Shown: positions 11,096-23,258, counted from the stretch's first letter. The stretch: 64,000 nt of DNA from Pseudogymnoascus destructans (GCF_001641265.1 NW_020167521.1:310001-374000); one strand, 5' to 3'. Numbers and translations are program-made. The notes: generated by a model from the letters alone, not told the origin.

Positions 11096-11185
11096 TTTGA
11101 GAATAATACCAACCCCAAAACAACTTCAAACTCTCCCTATCCATTCTCTACAGCCTCAAACACCAATACTAACATTTTCATCAAG

Positions 11186-12321
11186 ATGGCTCCCACAAAG
11201 GTCGGAATCAACGGCTTCGGTCGCATTGGACGCATCGTCTTCCGCAATGCCGTCGAGCTTGACAACATCGATGTCGTCGCCGTCAACGACCCCTTCATTG
11301 AGCCCACCTACGCCGTAAGACACTACACTGTCCATAAATACCATAAACAAGAATATCTTACTAATTCCGTTGCTTCCAGGCATACATGCTCAAGTATGAT
11401 ACCACCCACGGTCAGTTCAAGGGTGACATCAAGGTCGATGGTAAGGACCTGATCGTCAACGGCAAGACCGTCCGTTTCTACACCGAGAGGGACCCCGCCG
11501 CCATCCCATGGTCCGAGACTGGTGCCTACTACGTCGTCGAGTCCACCGGTGTTTTCACCACCACCGAGAAGGCCTCCGCTCACTTGAAGGGTGGCGCCAA
11601 GAAGGTTGTCATCTCTGCCCCATCCGCCGACGCCCCCATGTTCGTCATGGGTGTCAACGAGGAGACCTACAAGTCCGACGTCAACGTCATCTCCAACGCC
11701 TCGTGCACCACCAACTGCCTGGCACCTCTCGCCAAGGTCATCAACGACAACTTCACCATCATCGAGGGCCTCATGACCACCATCCACTCCTACACCGCCA
11801 CCCAGAAGACCGTTGACGGCCCATCCGCCAAGGACTGGCGTGGAGGCCGCACTGCGGCCCAGAACATCATCCCCTCAAGCACCGGTGCCGCTAAGGCCGT
11901 CGGCAAGGTTATCCCCGCCCTGAACGGAAAGCTTACCGGCATGTCCATGCGTGTTCCAACCGCCAACGTCTCTGTTGTCGACCTTACCGTCCGCATCGAC
12001 AAGAGCGCCAACTACGAGGAGATCAAGGCCGTCATCAAGAAGGCCTCCGAGACCACCCTCAAGGGTACGTTCCCCCCCCCCATCCCCAAATTTACACCCA
12101 GACTAACACCCCCAGGCATACTCGCCTACACCGAGGACGAGGTTGTCTCCTCCGACATGAACGGCCACAACGCCTCCTCCATCTTCGATGCCAAGGCCGG
12201 TATCTCCCTCAACGACAACTTCGTCAAGCTCGTCTCGTGGTACGATAACGAGTGGGGCTACTCCCGCCGTGTGCTCGACCTGCTCGCATACATTGCCAAG
12301 GTCGACGGCGCTGCCCAGTAG
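11186..12321 (+). CDS. gpd1: Glyceraldehyde-3-phosphate dehydrogenase
   Basis: Glycolytic GAPDH, which oxidises glyceraldehyde-3-phosphate to 1,3-bisphosphoglycerate with NAD+ in the cytosol. Exons are 11186-11314, 11380-12064 and 12116-12321, 339 aa, the usual length. VGINGFGRIGRIVFRNA is the Rossmann nucleotide-binding start, SNASCTTNCLAPL carries the catalytic Cys, and SWYDNEWGYSRRVLDL is the conserved C-terminal signature. The second intron (51 nt, GTACGT...CCCAG) is in frame and open, so a naive reading would insert 17 foreign residues; splicing restores TTLKGILAYTEDE. Third positions are almost all C or pyrimidine, as expected for a very highly expressed fungal gene. The start context TCAAGATGGC and the pyrimidine-rich promoter agree. 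Confidence 0.97.
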
Positions 12322-14407
12322 GACCTTCTTCTCACTTCCACCCCGCGCCGCTGACGTCGCGCCTCCTCCTCCCTGCTGTTTCTCCAGAGTCTGATATTTG
12401 TGTGTTTTCTTCGCAGGGGGGATCTGGTCAAGGGACGCCTATGAGCAGGCCTCGTCGAAAACGGGAATTTTTTTGCCTGAAAATATAAAACGAATAAATT
12501 TGCCGGACAAAAAGCGATGCGGGGGTATGACGATGCTGAGATTTAGAGGATTTTTTTGGGCTCGAGCAATGAGGATGCGTAGATCGATGTGCTTTGTGCC
12601 TTATCGTGAGCTTGTTCGTTGTCCTTGAGAGGCTAGATAAATTATACATGTTCTCGCCTGATTTGTCTTCACTGTTAGTGTGTTAATTAATGTGTCTATC
12701 ATCGTGAAGCGGGCATTATCGTCGTGAAGCGGGCATACTGTATATCCTCTCATTACTCTGAACACATCGTCAGCCTTCATACACCTCTCCCTCTTCATCC
12801 CACCTCGGCCCTCCCAGAAGCAAAATAAAGCAAACCTGACCAACCAACTGGTTCATATTTAGCAGTTCATATATTTCCACATACCTACGTGAGTTTGCTT
12901 ATTATAACTACTGTTTTTTTGTCTCACCTTTCACATACCACAATCCTCTTGACGTTGGCGGTACAAGCAGCAAGGACGGCAAATACGTTCACTACTCTGC
13001 AAATCCGCGCATCGCAAGAATGTTTATCCAGGCATGTTATCTCGATGGCTGCAGTCCACAAAGAGGCCGTTCGGGATGCTAGCAGGCGACATGGGGATGC
13101 TTGTATCGGTGGGTTATTCTCGCTGTGGGGCTGCTGTCACCGTTAGTGCTGTCAGCGGTGGATGGCCTGGTGTCATCTTTCTCTCCTGCTAGCATCCCGA
13201 ACGGCCTCTTTGTGGACTGCAGCCATCGAGATACCCATTGGCCATCTGGTAGCTGCCATTCAATCCGGATTCCAATTTTATTCATGTCTTGCCAGTCAAG
13301 TAAAAAGAAAGGAATCGGAAGTCGAGCTTAATAATAGGGGTGCTGGATGAAGTTGGTGACCTTAAATGTATATTTTTATGATGGGGCAAGACCTTCGTCC
13401 CAGCCTTGAGGCCCCGGTTTTCTGTATCACAAGTAGGAATGATGGGGAAACAAATTGTGATATATACGGCCTATATATTGTCGAGCAAGGAATGCTCGAC
13501 ATTCTCCACCTTTGATTTTCTCACAGGGTTCAGGCTATGTATGATAGCTAGAAGGCAAGACGAGTCTCAGAGTCTTAGATATCAACGGTGGAGCTTATAG
13601 AATACTCACCCCATCACTAGATGGGGGAGAAGTTGATTTCAATCAGAAGTGCACGAAGTGCTGGTGTATCGCCATAACGGGGTTCTTGAGGCCCCTCAGT
13701 AACACGGACCAATTTGTTCATCATTTGAAATCTTAGGAAGAGGGGGGGGGGAGGGGGAAAGGGAGAAGAGGAAGAGGAGAAAGGCGAAGAGAAGGGTTGT
13801 TGGGATGGGGAAAGTAGAGTCGAAAAGGGCGGTTTTAGTGGTCGTAGTCGTAGTCGTCTCGGGGCACGTTTCACCTGTATCTCATGTTATACTATTCGTA
13901 AAGGGTGTTCATTCATCATATAAGATGCTCTAATAAAGGGAAGATGTGAAATGTAGCAGCTGTCGGTAAGAAACATAAATCATCAAGCATGTAAACAGAG
14001 GCTCTCAATCGTATCCATTACAGCGCCTTCGAATCCGTGCTCTCGAGCACATGATAGCGAGAAGCCAGACCTTACAATCACTCCCATCGGAACGGAAGAG
14101 ACTGCACCAGCTACTCGACAATAATAGGCTCTGAATGAGTAAAGAAGAAAGAAGAAGAAAGGTTTCCTTCCGTAATAATTTTGCATCATATCGTCGTGGC
14201 GGATTATAATTAATCCGCAACCGAGGCCCCCACCAATCACACAGGACACAAGACAGTTTAGTAATAATACGCGCTAAATCCCAATATCACAGCGTGTGGC
14301 AGTGAGCTCGACTACCACAGCCGACTCCCAATAGAGGTGAATACACAACGCACGCCGCTGTACAGCACCGCCTCTTTTCGTTTCCTTGGTAGTTGATGAA
14401 AGGCACG
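12322..14407. other. Intergenic between GAPDH and the complex I 78-kDa subunit
   Basis: About 2.1 kb with no supported gene. It contains a 15-bp direct repeat (TCGTGAAGCGGGCAT at about 12702 and 12721), the long inverted repeat at 13038-13233, a short palindrome (GTCGAGCAAGGAATGCTCGAC, arms only, at about 13479), and a purine-rich tract at 13735-13815. The reading frames are short or low-complexity. Confidence 0.5.
13038..13233. repeat. Perfect 49-bp inverted repeat with 98-nt loop
   Basis: The left arm 13038-13086 is the exact reverse complement of the right arm 13185-13233. Both arms contain GGCTGCAGTCCACAAAGAGG. The first base outside the arms is the same kind of near-match, then similarity stops. 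The 98-nt loop shows no protein gene. It could be a foldback element or MITE, the template of a hairpin RNA, or a recent inverted duplication. No target-site duplication is obvious. Confidence 0.85.
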
Positions 14408-16903
14408 ATGCTGCGGCAAACGATCACCAGGTCGGCCCTTCGGAGGGGCGCGCAGAGCGTCAATGCCGCCAGGACTTTCTCGATGTCAGGACGGAGACAA
14501 GCGGAGGTCGAACTTACTATAGGTATGTGGCATTGGGTTATGTGATACATCGTATGGGATTGTACTAATTTTGCTCTACAGATGGCAAGAAGATCTCAAT
14601 TGAGGGTGCGTGATGTGCTGTGGGGGGATTGGGACCAAACTGACGATTTTAATAGCTGGCTCGGCATTAATTCAAGCTTGCGAGAAGGCAGGGAGCGTCG
14701 TTCCAAGGTATGTAATCCCCCAATTGATACCCAAGTTGATCTTTACTGACTCCTCATAGATACTGTTATCATGAGTAAGTCCCACCTAGACGCGATATCT
14801 AATTCACGACCCTAATCGAGATAGAAAACTTATGATTGCGGGAAATTGTCGTATGTGCTTGGTTGAGGTCGAAAAGGCACCGAAGCCTGTAGCATCCTGC
14901 GCGTGGCCTGTCCAGCCCGGCATGGTCGTCAAGACCAACTCGCCTCTTACACACAAAGCTCGCGAGGGTGTCATGGAGTTTCTCCTGGCAAACCATCCCC
15001 TTGATTGCCCGGTCTGCGATCAGGCTGGAGAGTGCGATCTCCAGGACCAGTCGATGCGTTACGGTTCTGACCGCGGACGATTCCACGAGGTTGGCGGCAA
15101 GCGTGCAACCGAGGACAAGAACATTGGTCCTTTAATCAAGACTTCGATGAACCGTTGCATTCACTGCACGAGATGTATTCGATTTGCCAACGATATTGCC
15201 GGTGCTCCGGAGCTTGGATCTACCGGACGTGGAAACGACATGCAGATTGGCACATACCTTGAGAAGAACTTGGATTCCGAGATGTCTGGAAACGTTATCG
15301 ACCTGTGCCCAGTTGGTGCCCTCACCTCCAAGCCATACGCTTTCCGCGCAAGGCCTTGGGAGCTGAAGCACACTGAGTCCATTGATGTTCTTAACGGTCT
15401 CGGATCCAACATTCGCATCGATTCTCGCGGACTGGAGGTCATGAGAATTATCCCAAGACTGAACGACGATGTCAATGAGGAGTGGATTGACGACAAGACC
15501 AGATTCGCGTGCGATGGCCTCAAGACCCAGCGTCTTACCACACCCCTTATCCGCAATGGGGATAAGTTTGTGCCGGCTACCTGGGAGCAGGCACTGACTG
15601 AAATTGGCGCTGCGTACCGTGACTTCGCGCCAAAGGGCAACGAGTTGAAGTTCATTGCTGGTGCGCTGACCGAGGTCGAGTCCATGGTGGCAGCTAAGGA
15701 CCTCGCAAACAAGCTTGGTTCCGACAACCTTGCCCTTGACCAGCCAAACGGATCCCAGCCAATTGCCCACGGTGTTGACGTCCGTTCCAACTACATCTTC
15801 AACTCCAAGATCTGGGGTATCGAGGATGCGGACGCCATCTTGATCGTTGGCTGCAACCCACGTCACGAGGCTGCGGTTCTTAACGCCCGCATCCGCAAGC
15901 AATGGCTTCGCTCCGAGCTCGAGGTTGCCGTTGTCGGCGAGTCCTTCGAGTCCACTTTCGAGTTCAAGCACCTTGGTACTGATGCCGCTGCCCTCAAGAA
16001 GGCCCTTTCCGGACCCTTCGGAAAGAAGCTGCAGGCTGCCAAGAACCCAATGGTTATCGTTGGATCCGGTGTGACTGACCACGCCGATGCCAAGGCCATC
16101 TACGAGACCGTCGGCACCTTCGTCGAGAAGAACGCCAACTTCCTCACCGAGGAGTGGAACGGCTACAACGTCCTCCAGCGCGCCGCATCCCGCGCCGGCG
16201 CCTTCGAGGTTGGCTTCACCACCCCCTCCGCAGAGGTCGGCAACACCAAGCCCAAGTTCGTCTGGCTCCTCGGCGCTGACGAGATCAACGCATCCGACAT
16301 CCCCAAGGACGCCTTCGTCGTCTACCAGGGCCACCATGGTGACAAGGGCGCCCAGCTCGCTGATGTCGTCCTGCCTGGCGCAGCTTACACCGAGAAGTCT
16401 GGCACGTACGTCAACACCGAGGGTCGCGTGCAGATGACTCGTGCTGCTACCTCGTTACCCGGCGCCTCCCGCACTGACTGGAAGATTCTCCGCGCTGCGT
16501 CTGAGTTCCTCGGGGCACCGCTTCCATACGACGATGTCGCCGCCCTCCGCGACCGTATGGTGGAAATCAGCCCCGCCCTCGCGAGCTACGATGTCGTCGA
16601 GCCGGTGTCGCTCGGTAAGCTGAGCAAGGTGCAGTTGGTGGACCAGAACAAGGGTAGCAAGGCGACCAACGAGCCGCTGAAGAAGGTCATTGACAACTTT
16701 TATTTCACAGATGTTATTTCGAGAAGGTATGTTTCACCCCCACCCTACTTTAATATGAAATATGGTGGCTAACGATATTTTGTAGCTCTCCAACAATGGC
16801 GCGTTGCTCGGCGGCGAAGGAGACGGGAAACCCAAACACGAACTTTATGGCGGCAGGCGAGCAGCCACCGCCGCAGATCACGTACGGGGAGGCCCAGGCT
16901 TAA
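14408..16903 (+). CDS. nuo78: NADH:ubiquinone oxidoreductase 75/78-kDa iron-sulfur subunit (complex I)
   Basis: NDUFS1 homologue, the large Fe-S subunit of the NADH-oxidising arm of mitochondrial complex I. Exons are 14408-14522, 14582-14605, 14656-14707, 14760-14774, 14825-16726 and 16786-16903, 741 aa. The presequence MLRQTITRSALRRGAQS is typical for mitochondrial import. The [2Fe-2S] ferredoxin domain has VPRYCYHEKLM, GNCRMC and ASCAWP; next comes the His/Cys motif in CPVCDQAGECDLQ and the [4Fe-4S] motif CIHCTRC, then the molybdopterin-oxidoreductase-like domain to the end. Two exons are very small (24 and 15 nt), and the conserved residues they encode (DGKKISIE, YCYHE) confirm them. A 401-codon open frame on the opposite strand is a codon-usage shadow. 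Confidence 0.96.
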
Positions 16904-18193
16904 GGCATGGGGGTGTTGTATAATCCTTTTATCTGTCTCTCTGCGAATTTGGGTGTTGGCTGTATATATGGGATCATAGAAGTAAGAAATACAGAAAGTT
17001 CAAAGTATGCCTGTGTGTGCTTATAAATGTGATATTCATTCCTCTCATCTCGTCGACGTCGCTCGACAAAGTTCAGACATTGCATTTAAATGTATACCAT
17101 CCCGAATACGCGGGACAGGCGAAGACTCTCAGTGGCTATCTACGATGGCTATACAAAAATGAAACAATCTCGGCGTTGTTGGTCTCTTTGATTGTTGACG
17201 TAGTATGCATCTCTCAGAAGGAAAGAGCGACCGCGTGCAATGCATCTCCAACCCGGGGAAGGACCGACCCCAAGCGACCCAAACTACCGGGGACGGAAGG
17301 ATCGAGGGACGGGAGGAGCGGGTAGTAATGCAGGAAGGAAGGAGCGAGGGAGAACTTCGTTGACGAGGGCAGCCATAATGGCAGCCATCATGGCAAAGCT
17401 ACCTCGCACGTCGAACACATCAGCTAAACTTTACCAATATATCTTTCTTCAAGTGCTACCCAACTATTCTCTCCCGCAGGTCCTTGGATCAGCACTCACT
17501 GGCAACCTGATGGATGCTCAAATTAATCCTATTGTCACTAGCTATTCACGTCACCGCCGTCTCTTGCAAATTCGACCACGGCTTGCTTATGAGTATGGGT
17601 TTAAGCCCATTCTCAGGATTCATCTTGGATTTGAGGTAGATTGGATCGGATATCCATGTATATCATGAACATTAGTTGTCACTGTACCGTGCTGAAAGCA
17701 GCAGCCATAGAAGAGAGAGACAGATTTGTTGAAACCATAATGGGAATAACCGGCTGGCATCAAGCTGACATCTACCAGAGTGGTAGTCTCACATAAGTTT
17801 TCAGACTTCACATATAAAGAGTAATAGAGCATAAGAATGATGTGTGTGGGCAGGAGTATTAATTGCTTGCTTTTGCTACTATTCATCACAGTCATGACAT
17901 CATCTCATCTTTTTCGTAACCCCCCCCCCATCCCCCCCCTTTTTCCCCCAACCACATCAAAAAACCCAGCCAAAAGCCAAAGCGCCCCGATTCATAGCCA
18001 ACCAACCAAGCCGTCTATACCCCCACCCCATCCCATTCATCCCAAGCAAAAACGTCCAACAAGCAACAAGCGTACGTACACAGCAAATCCACAAAACATA
18101 CTCCTCGCCCGAGCTCTGCAGCCGTGTTCTATCATATCCAAACCACTTCCGCACGAAGCAGAAGCTCAGCCATTCGTCCTCGTCACTCATCTC
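16904..18193. other. Convergent intergenic region between nuo78 and bfa1
   Basis: About 1.3 kb between two gene 3' ends. An ATG-started 142-codon frame on the plus strand (17240-17668) has no recognisable family features. Between 17918 and 17950 there are several C runs of 5-9. The stretch up to 18190 is C-rich and low in complexity. Nothing else is supported. Confidence 0.5.
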
Positions 18194-21100
18194 TTACAGC
18201 TGGTTCACCACATCCCTAATGCGCCAGCGCCAATTACTCTCCCGATCCACGACCTCGCGATCCTTGCCAATCCACTTCTCAACCTTCCTCTTCCACCTCT
18301 CCTCCTCCTCTCGCTGACGCCTCACAAACTCGGGCCCAACATCGAATTCCTCCCCAACGAGCCAGTCGTCCTTCAGCCCACCACTATCCGTGCCGCCGCT
18401 CTTGCGCGACCTGCCTACGCCGGACTCATGCGCGTCCTTGTCGGGGGATGACGCGGAGGGTTTATCTTCCAGATCCGGGACGTCTTTGAAGACATCCTCC
18501 TCCTCGTCATCGAGGGCGTCGAAGCCATCCATTGTGTCCCCCCCTTCGGAAGCATTGCGGGAGCGGGATTTCCCGCGCTGCTGATGCGGGACTTTGAGCC
18601 AGCACATGCGTTGCGGGTCGAAGACCATGCCGCCGACGACTTGGACGCCTTGGGAGGCGTTTATGTTTGTGATGAGTGCCGGGCGCGGGGTGGAGGATTC
18701 TTTTTCGCGGAAGAAGTGCGGGGGGATGGTGGAGGGGGTGGGGGAGTCGATGGGGGCGTCGAAGGGGAAGAGGTCGTTTTCGTTGCCTTCCCAGAGATAG
18801 GTTGTGGGGTTGTAGGTCATCCCTTTGATAGCTAAGGGGGGCATGTTAGTATAAATTTTAGGATTGAGAGGCGGGGTGGAATGGCGGGGGGTTACATTTT
18901 GTAGTTTGGCTGGTGTCGCTGAGTGGCTTGATGAGGTGAGGTCTCTGCTGCGCTGGCTTGCTCTTCTTTGTTCGAAGTGATTGCGGCGGGCGGGTGGCCT
19001 GGAGGTTGGACTTCGCTGAAATTTGAGCTTTCCATTGGTTCGTCAGGGTAGACAGCGGGCCACCCTGCGACGACGGCGCGCGCTGAGACAGCACCTGCTC
19101 TCTGGCCATCCGACTCGCATTTGTGTCTCGCGCGAATCTCGGCAGGTTCTCATAGCGGTTGTTTTCATACCTCGCGGGAGAGTATGGACCAGGCAGAGGC
19201 GTCGTTGAGACACTCCTATCAGGAATAGTGTTTTGATAAACCTTGTTCCGCATGAGAGCTTTTGGTGGTCCTCGGCCGATAGGCTGTTTAATGTACTTCT
19301 GCTCAATAGTCTGAGATGTAGGTAGATCATCAAACCCGTCTAATTCACGCCCATCGCCGAAGTGACGTTGCTTGTGAGGCTTCGTGACTTGTCTCTTTGA
19401 GGCAGCTTCCCGAGCCAATGCCTCGGGGTTTCTTAGCCGAGCGCGGTTTGGACTCGGAGATCTTATTGTCGTTCGAGACATAGCACGAGACGACGATCTG
19501 TAGTCGCTGGTAATCGAGGATGTAGAGTCATTTTGGCGGAAGTGGCGGGAGGTTTTGATCGTAACATGATGAGACTGTGCGGTCGAGTTCCCAGCTGGCA
19601 GGAACGGGACTGGGTTTCTCCTCGCATGAGACATACTGCTATCCGCGCCCGATCGTTCCTGGTCAACTGGGGTCTTGGGCCTAATAATTGAGTTCGGCCT
19701 GCTGTTTGAGTCGGTTCGGGAAGATGGCCTGTCGTAACGATGTACCACTGGCTTTGCAGGAGAGTTGGTGTGTCTTATAATAGGCATCGACCTCTTCAAC
19801 TTGAGAAGTTGAGCATTGGTCGTCGTCGGTTCATTGCGAAGGGCATTGAGCGACGGCTTCTGCGCGAGATCACGTCGGCGTGGTGTTAATGGTGGCATAG
19901 ATTGTACAGTGGGGGTGGCGGGTATTGGTATGCTGCTAACGGAAGACTGCGAAGAATGACCCAGCCTGGAATGTGTTCTTTTAACCTGAGCTGACATGGG
20001 ACCTCCACTCTCTGAGACAGGATCGAGATTTGAAGCGTGCCTCTCATGGCCGAGGGGTCGGGGAAGCCTTGAGGAGGCCACAGGTGGGGATGGTTTATCT
20101 GTAAATTTCAACGAAACCGCCGTCTTTGGTCGTTGCGGGCTCATCGGTCGGCTTGTCTTGACCTTCACATTGCGGTTATGGGTCAAACGGCCCGAATTGA
20201 AGACATCGCCATCGCCAATCTCAAGACCAAAGAGGAAGTCATCTTTCGATGAAAGACAAGCTGCAGCTGGTCTGGTTGATTCAGGTTTTGTGCCTGGGGT
20301 TTGGGCCTCCTGGTGTTCGGGTGATTGGGTTTCTTGGCGCTTCTTTAGGATATCCTCGAAGTTAAATGGGCCGGTTGGAAGAACAAGTCCATCGAGGCCT
20401 TCATCCTCGCTCTCGATTGTAATAGAGCTGGAAACGCTGGGGCTGAGGGCGGAAGCAGACGAGCTTCTATTAGAGCGGCGGCCATCGGATCTCCGGGTTC
20501 CTCCAAATCTCGTTCCCAGGCTTCCCTCGCCCCACTCGTCAAACTCATCTTGTGAGCTTGCCGGAGTTTTGGGGATATCCTTTCCGACAGACAATCTGAG
20601 TGGTTTGCCGTCGGAGGGCAATTGGAAGTCGCTCTCGAAGTCATCATCATCTTTGGACCCCGGTTTCACCGGAGTGGGTGGAACAACGACCGTGACGGGT
20701 TTCACCAGGCGCTTCTTCGTGACTTTGATAGTGCCACCTCCCCCACCAAAGAAATCATAATCATCGTCGCCGTCTCGGAACTGGTCCAGGTTGAGGTGAC
20801 CAGAGTTAGTCTTTGGCTTTATGGTAGCGTATTTGTCGAATTCATCAAACTTGGAAAATTCGGGGCTACTGAACTCGTTTCTCGCCGAGCCGGACTGGCT
20901 TCCTCCAGCGCCGCTGACCTGTCGTAGAGCATCAGGGAACTCGCTCGGGTCGTACTTCTTGATCTGGAATCCCTTTCCTCCAATAGATGGCAGCTCAAGA
21001 TCGTCGTCCCAGTCGTCCTGCTGTATAACCTTCTTCACCTTCTTTCCGCCCAGTCGCTTTATAGTTCCTCCCATAAGTGCTGACGCCGGAACATTCTGTG

Positions 21101-21389
21101 GCAGTGGGATGCCAGCCCTAGTTGCTGCTGCTATAGCATCGTGTCTGGACCTCTCGTCATCGCCTGGTACCTGCACTTGACGTTCCTCATCTCCGTGATT
21201 CGAGTCAAAGTCCGAGCGAATGGAAAGATGCGATGAATTAGACTCTCGGTGGTGTGATAGACCGGCACTTGTCGCGATGGACACGGTCCTGCTCGGGAAT
21301 GCAAAGTCGTCTCCTCCAATGTCCAGGTCGTCATCGTCCCAGTTCTCCACAACCCCCTCCACCACCTGTCGATGCTTCAGCTGTAACAT
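18194..21389 (-). CDS. byr4: Bfa1/Byr4-type regulator of the septation/mitotic-exit GTPase
   Basis: Likely homologue of S. pombe Byr4 and yeast Bfa1, which with Cdc16/Bub2 form a two-component GAP for the Spg1/Tem1 GTPase at spindle pole bodies and restrain septation. Minus-strand exons are 18896-21389 and 18194-18831, intron 64 nt, 1043 aa. The N-terminus has the acidic VVENWDDDDLDIGGDDF, then KKVKKVIQQDDWDDDLELP, recalling the WDDD motifs of this family. A long Ser/Pro/Arg-rich disordered middle follows. The conserved C-terminus is GMTYNPTTYLWEGNENDL, then VVGGMVFDPQRMCWLK and GEEFDVGPEFVRRQREEEERW. The last two blocks are characteristic of the family. I am sure it is one gene; the functional assignment comes from these C-terminal blocks. 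The last exon shows a strong C-to-G shift in third positions. Confidence 0.8.
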
Positions 21390-22141
21390 TTTGCGGGCCT
21401 ATCCGGTCTAAGCCGCTCCTTTCAATGGTAATTTATTCCTGTCCGTGGTCTGTTGGACCACAAAAATCCGAACTATGGCAATGACTTTCACAATCGCGAC
21501 CGAGTGTCGCGATTCATGACGGAAAGCGAACGTGGCGGGGGTTCGGAAGGCGTAAGACAGAGGTTATATGCACAATTGATGTTTGCTGATTGGGATTATC
21601 GTGTCTGTGAGGTAATTGTCGCGCGTTTGCTCGTCCTGTCGGTGTTCAACGCGATGGTGGTTTGTTTGGTGGGTAATTGGAATGGCGCAGGCAGCCGCAA
21701 CGAAGTCGTTCAGTCGTGGAGGTAGTTGCGCAATGTGATGATGGTATTGCTGTCGCTCTATGCTGTATGTCAGTCGTGGTCGTGGGTTGTCGAGGTGGTT
21801 GTTGAGAGTAGAAGGTTGTGTGGGAGTGACAGGTACAGCTTCGAATAATGGCGAGGTTGGTTAGTTCGCGTCGCAAAATCTGGCAATCAGGGCGGGTGTG
21901 AGGGACCAGGCACAGACCAAGGTCGCCAGCCACCCGCAATCTGCAATCGATTAGCGATAGGATGGGGGAACAAGCGACCAAGCGACCAAGCGACCAAGCG
22001 ACCAAGCGACCAAGCGACCAAGCGACCAAGTGACCACGACCACGATTTCTGTGCGAGGGGTATTTTTTAATATACAGTACGGAACATATTGGAATAAACC
22101 CAGTGAATAATGAAAAGAGCAGTAATATTATCATACACGTG
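21390..22141. promoter_or_regulatory. bfa1 upstream region
   Basis: About 750 bp upstream of bfa1, with no supported gene. It ends in an 8-bp tandem repeat and then enters the transposon-derived island. Confidence 0.5.
21971..22036. repeat. 8-bp tandem repeat (GACCAAGC)n
   Basis: About eight head-to-tail copies of GACCAAGC/CGACCAAG, the last ending GTGACC. It is a simple microsatellite-like array about 600 bp upstream of the bfa1 start. Confidence 0.92.
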
Positions 22142-22360
22142 TTAATGTTTTGAAGGTCGGTTCCTCGGTTTTACGAAATCAAGCAGTAATAAAATACCCC
22201 AATTCCATAAGCAAAGTAGATATCTAAGTGTAGACGGTGATAATCTGTTCTGTTTCTTTGTGATAATATCACCGCCAACACTAAATACTCGTTCGGGAGT
22301 CCACTGAGGTAGCCGGAATAGCTAGGTGGTCCTTTGCTATAGAAGCAATTGTAATGGTGG
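22142..22360 (-). pseudogene. hAT-family transposase, C-terminal relic with frameshift
   Basis: Read on the minus strand, the stretch encodes ASIAKDHLAIPATSVDS and, after a one-base frame change near 22295-22302, ERVFSVGGDIITKKQNRLSP followed by LRYLLCLWNWG, ending at TAA (22142-22144). This is the hAT dimerisation motif (P-A-T-S...S-E-R-x-F-S). Without the shift the frame stops at once (SRTSI-stop). Upstream residues are already degenerate and no DNA-binding or catalytic region is visible, so this is an inactive fragment of a class II element. Confidence 0.82.
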
Positions 22361-22379
22361 GTGCACCAGATGTGAGAAT

Positions 22380-22559
22380 TGTCATACTGACATTCGTTGC
22401 ACTCAGTTTGCTATCAAACTCAAGAGCAAACTTGGAAATCTCCTCCTCAAACCTACAAGTCACTATACATATTTTGGCTTGTCACACCAACAACAAGAGC
22501 AATACTACTCAACGATTGCTACAACCATCTATGATTTATTACACGTCATCGCTCCTTAG
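22380..22559 (-). repeat. 180-bp repeat, copy A (inverted relative to B and C)
   Basis: The reverse complement runs from CTAAGGAGCGATGAC to GTCAGTATGACA and is almost identical to copy C at 23750-23929, which lies in the opposite orientation. It directly adjoins the hAT relic on the same strand, so it may be part of the same element. Confidence 0.85.
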
Positions 22560-22746
22560 TGTAACGCTGACTTCTAAACGATAGAAGACACAGAGGTTCT
22601 CTTGCGTAAAGGTTTACTTATCAGAGGAGGCAGGGGATCAGACACAAAGGCTTCAAGTAACACGTTACTAGTATATAACAAATACTGTATTGAGTTGAGC
22701 ATGAAGCTCCTATCTAAGGAAATACTATCTACTTATATAGTGGCGT

Positions 22747-22918
22747 CGTGCCTAGTGGACTCTTGGGAACTCACTCGAGTCCTCGGAGTCCTGGACTCTT
22801 AGGACTCTTCTCATCATCCTGCGAGTCCATCACGTGCCTAGTGGACTCCTGGGAACTCACTCGAGTCCTCGGAGTCCTGGACTCTTAGGACTCTTCTCAT
22901 CATCCTGCGAGTCCGTCA
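22747..22918. repeat. 86-bp tandem duplication rich in GAGTCC/GGACTC
   Basis: Two head-to-tail copies of 86 bp (22747-22832 and 22833-22918) differ at about two positions. Each unit holds about six occurrences of GAGTCC or its complement GGACTC. A third start (CGTGAT) follows at 22919 and then diverges. Dense short motifs of this kind are typical of hAT subterminal transposase-binding regions, which is inference from the neighbouring relic. Confidence 0.88.
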
Positions 22919-23258
22919 CGTGATACTTTCGGAACTACTATTCCCCGCTGCCCCTCCAGGTACCAGGGCCGGTCTCATGCGACCTCCCTCCTTCCTGTCC
23001 TGTAGTTGGCCAGCCTTCTTGTTCCGTCGTAACAGTGTAGTTCTCTCATTTTCCATGACTTTCCATGACTAACCAGGCTTGGTAAATGTATTAGAAATCA
23101 AGTGCGACCCACAACTAGCTTGCTAATCATGTAGTGAACGTAAGAGAATCCCATAGAACCATCTCTTGGGTTCCTAGCCTATAGGAAGTGAAAAGGAGGT
23201 CCAAGGTCAGAGTACCTATAGACAAATTATGTCATAACTTAACCAATCTTGTGGGTAA

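Larger units (their letters stand above)
9318..11185. promoter_or_regulatory. Divergent region between cox5 and GAPDH with several repeats
   Basis: About 1.87 kb between the cox5 start (minus strand) and the GAPDH start (plus strand). No protein gene is supported. It contains a cluster of CACGTG sites with a TATA-like box, a small inverted repeat, a 16-bp minisatellite, a pyrimidine-rich GAPDH core promoter at about 10827-10925 and the GAPDH leader intron; these are listed separately. Confidence 0.6.

Noticed and set aside
15132..16337. 401-codon open frame antisense to the complex I 78-kDa subunit
   Set aside because: It is a mirror of strongly biased third positions in the real gene; the translation has no domain features and no splice or start support.
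17240..17668. 142-codon plus-strand frame after nuo78
   Set aside because: It starts with ATG but has no family similarity, poor composition and overlaps likely 3'-UTR; not enough to call a gene.
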